A stretch of DNA of 64,000 nt. Origin: CAYWMY01 sp046352935 (GTDB lineage: Bacteria > Pseudomonadota > Gammaproteobacteria > Steroidobacterales > Steroidobacteraceae). Positions 63,932 to 64,000 of this stretch are shown here, in pieces (position 1 is the first letter of the stretch; the number at the start of each line of letters is the position of its first letter). The stretch spans positions 62,001 to 126,000 of the forward strand of contig JAXMGR010000010.1 in the NCBI GenBank assembly GCA_046352935.1, read 5' to 3'. The notes beneath the pieces are model-generated. The model was not told the origin of the DNA, made no database searches, and saw only the letters and a list, made by a program, of their open reading frames with translations. The position numbers and the translations under genes were made by a program.

Positions 63932-64000
63932 GTCAGAAAACCACTATCTGTCGAATGGCGCGACGAAGATGCCTTCAAAAATCCACAATCGAGACAATCT

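Overview
The window is about 64 kb of GC-rich DNA from a bacterial chromosome, densely coded on both strands. The left end carries the classical origin neighbourhood: mnmE-yidC-yidD-rnpA-rpmH on the minus strand, diverging from dnaA-dnaN-recF-gyrB on the plus strand. That order, together with glyQ/glyS, ntrBC beside glnA, yibN-grxC-secB-gpsA, tatABC and dtd, points to a free-living gammaproteobacterium. A Xanthomonadales/Nevskiales-like relative is my inference. No phage, insertion sequence, CRISPR array, rRNA or tRNA gene was recognised, so this is chromosomal backbone with small lineage-specific insertions.

Layout. 1-11.7 kb: truC, then the replication-origin genes, with DnaA-box-like sites in three intergenic gaps. 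11.7-15.5 kb: plsC-like acyltransferase and the two glycyl-tRNA synthetase subunits (minus). 15.5-23.5 kb: a sulfide/persulfide module. It consists of a BigR/YgaV-type ArsR repressor, divergent from a single tight run of rhodanese, DUF2892 membrane protein, RND adaptor lipoprotein, RND pump, sulfide:quinone oxidoreductase and TolC-type outer-membrane protein. 23.5-28.4 kb: nitrogen regulation (glnA with an NtrC/sigma-54 type promoter, strong terminator, DUF4124 protein, ntrB, ntrC). 28.4-32.9 kb: acetyltransferase, MscS channel, two methyltransferases, pyrD and trmL. 33.0-35.9 kb: one large exported DUF6701/MshQ-like protein. 36.0-40.8 kb: tandem glycine riboswitch and the glycine cleavage operon gcvT-gcvH-gcvPA-gcvPB. 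40.8-46.1 kb: metH, metF and a divergent Lrp-type regulator. Glycine cleavage supplies methylene-THF, which MetF reduces to methyl-THF for MetH, so these two blocks form a one-carbon district. 46.2-49.8 kb: gpsA-secB-grxC-yibN (minus) and envC. 50-54.6 kb: GAF-GGDEF-EAL protein, S41 protease and a membrane diguanylate cyclase. 54.7-61.3 kb: START-like protein, an amidohydrolase-fold protein that has lost its metal ligands, a small membrane protein, an EamA transporter and two peptide transporters (OPT, POT). 61.9-63.9 kb: tatC-tatB-tatA and dtd.

The strongest candidate for an under-described system is the 15.57-23.54 kb module. Its repressor keeps the two cysteines expected of a persulfide sensor. 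A perfect 8-bp inverted repeat covers the -35 elements of two overlapping divergent promoters. The enzymes that oxidise or trap sulfide are encoded in the same apparent transcript as a complete tripartite RND efflux system, suggesting that a sulfur species is pumped out of the cell. Other points worth following are the ligand-less amidohydrolase, the missing canonical start codon of rnpA, an orphan MshQ-like protein, and a 27-residue hydrophobic ORF near 61.7 kb.
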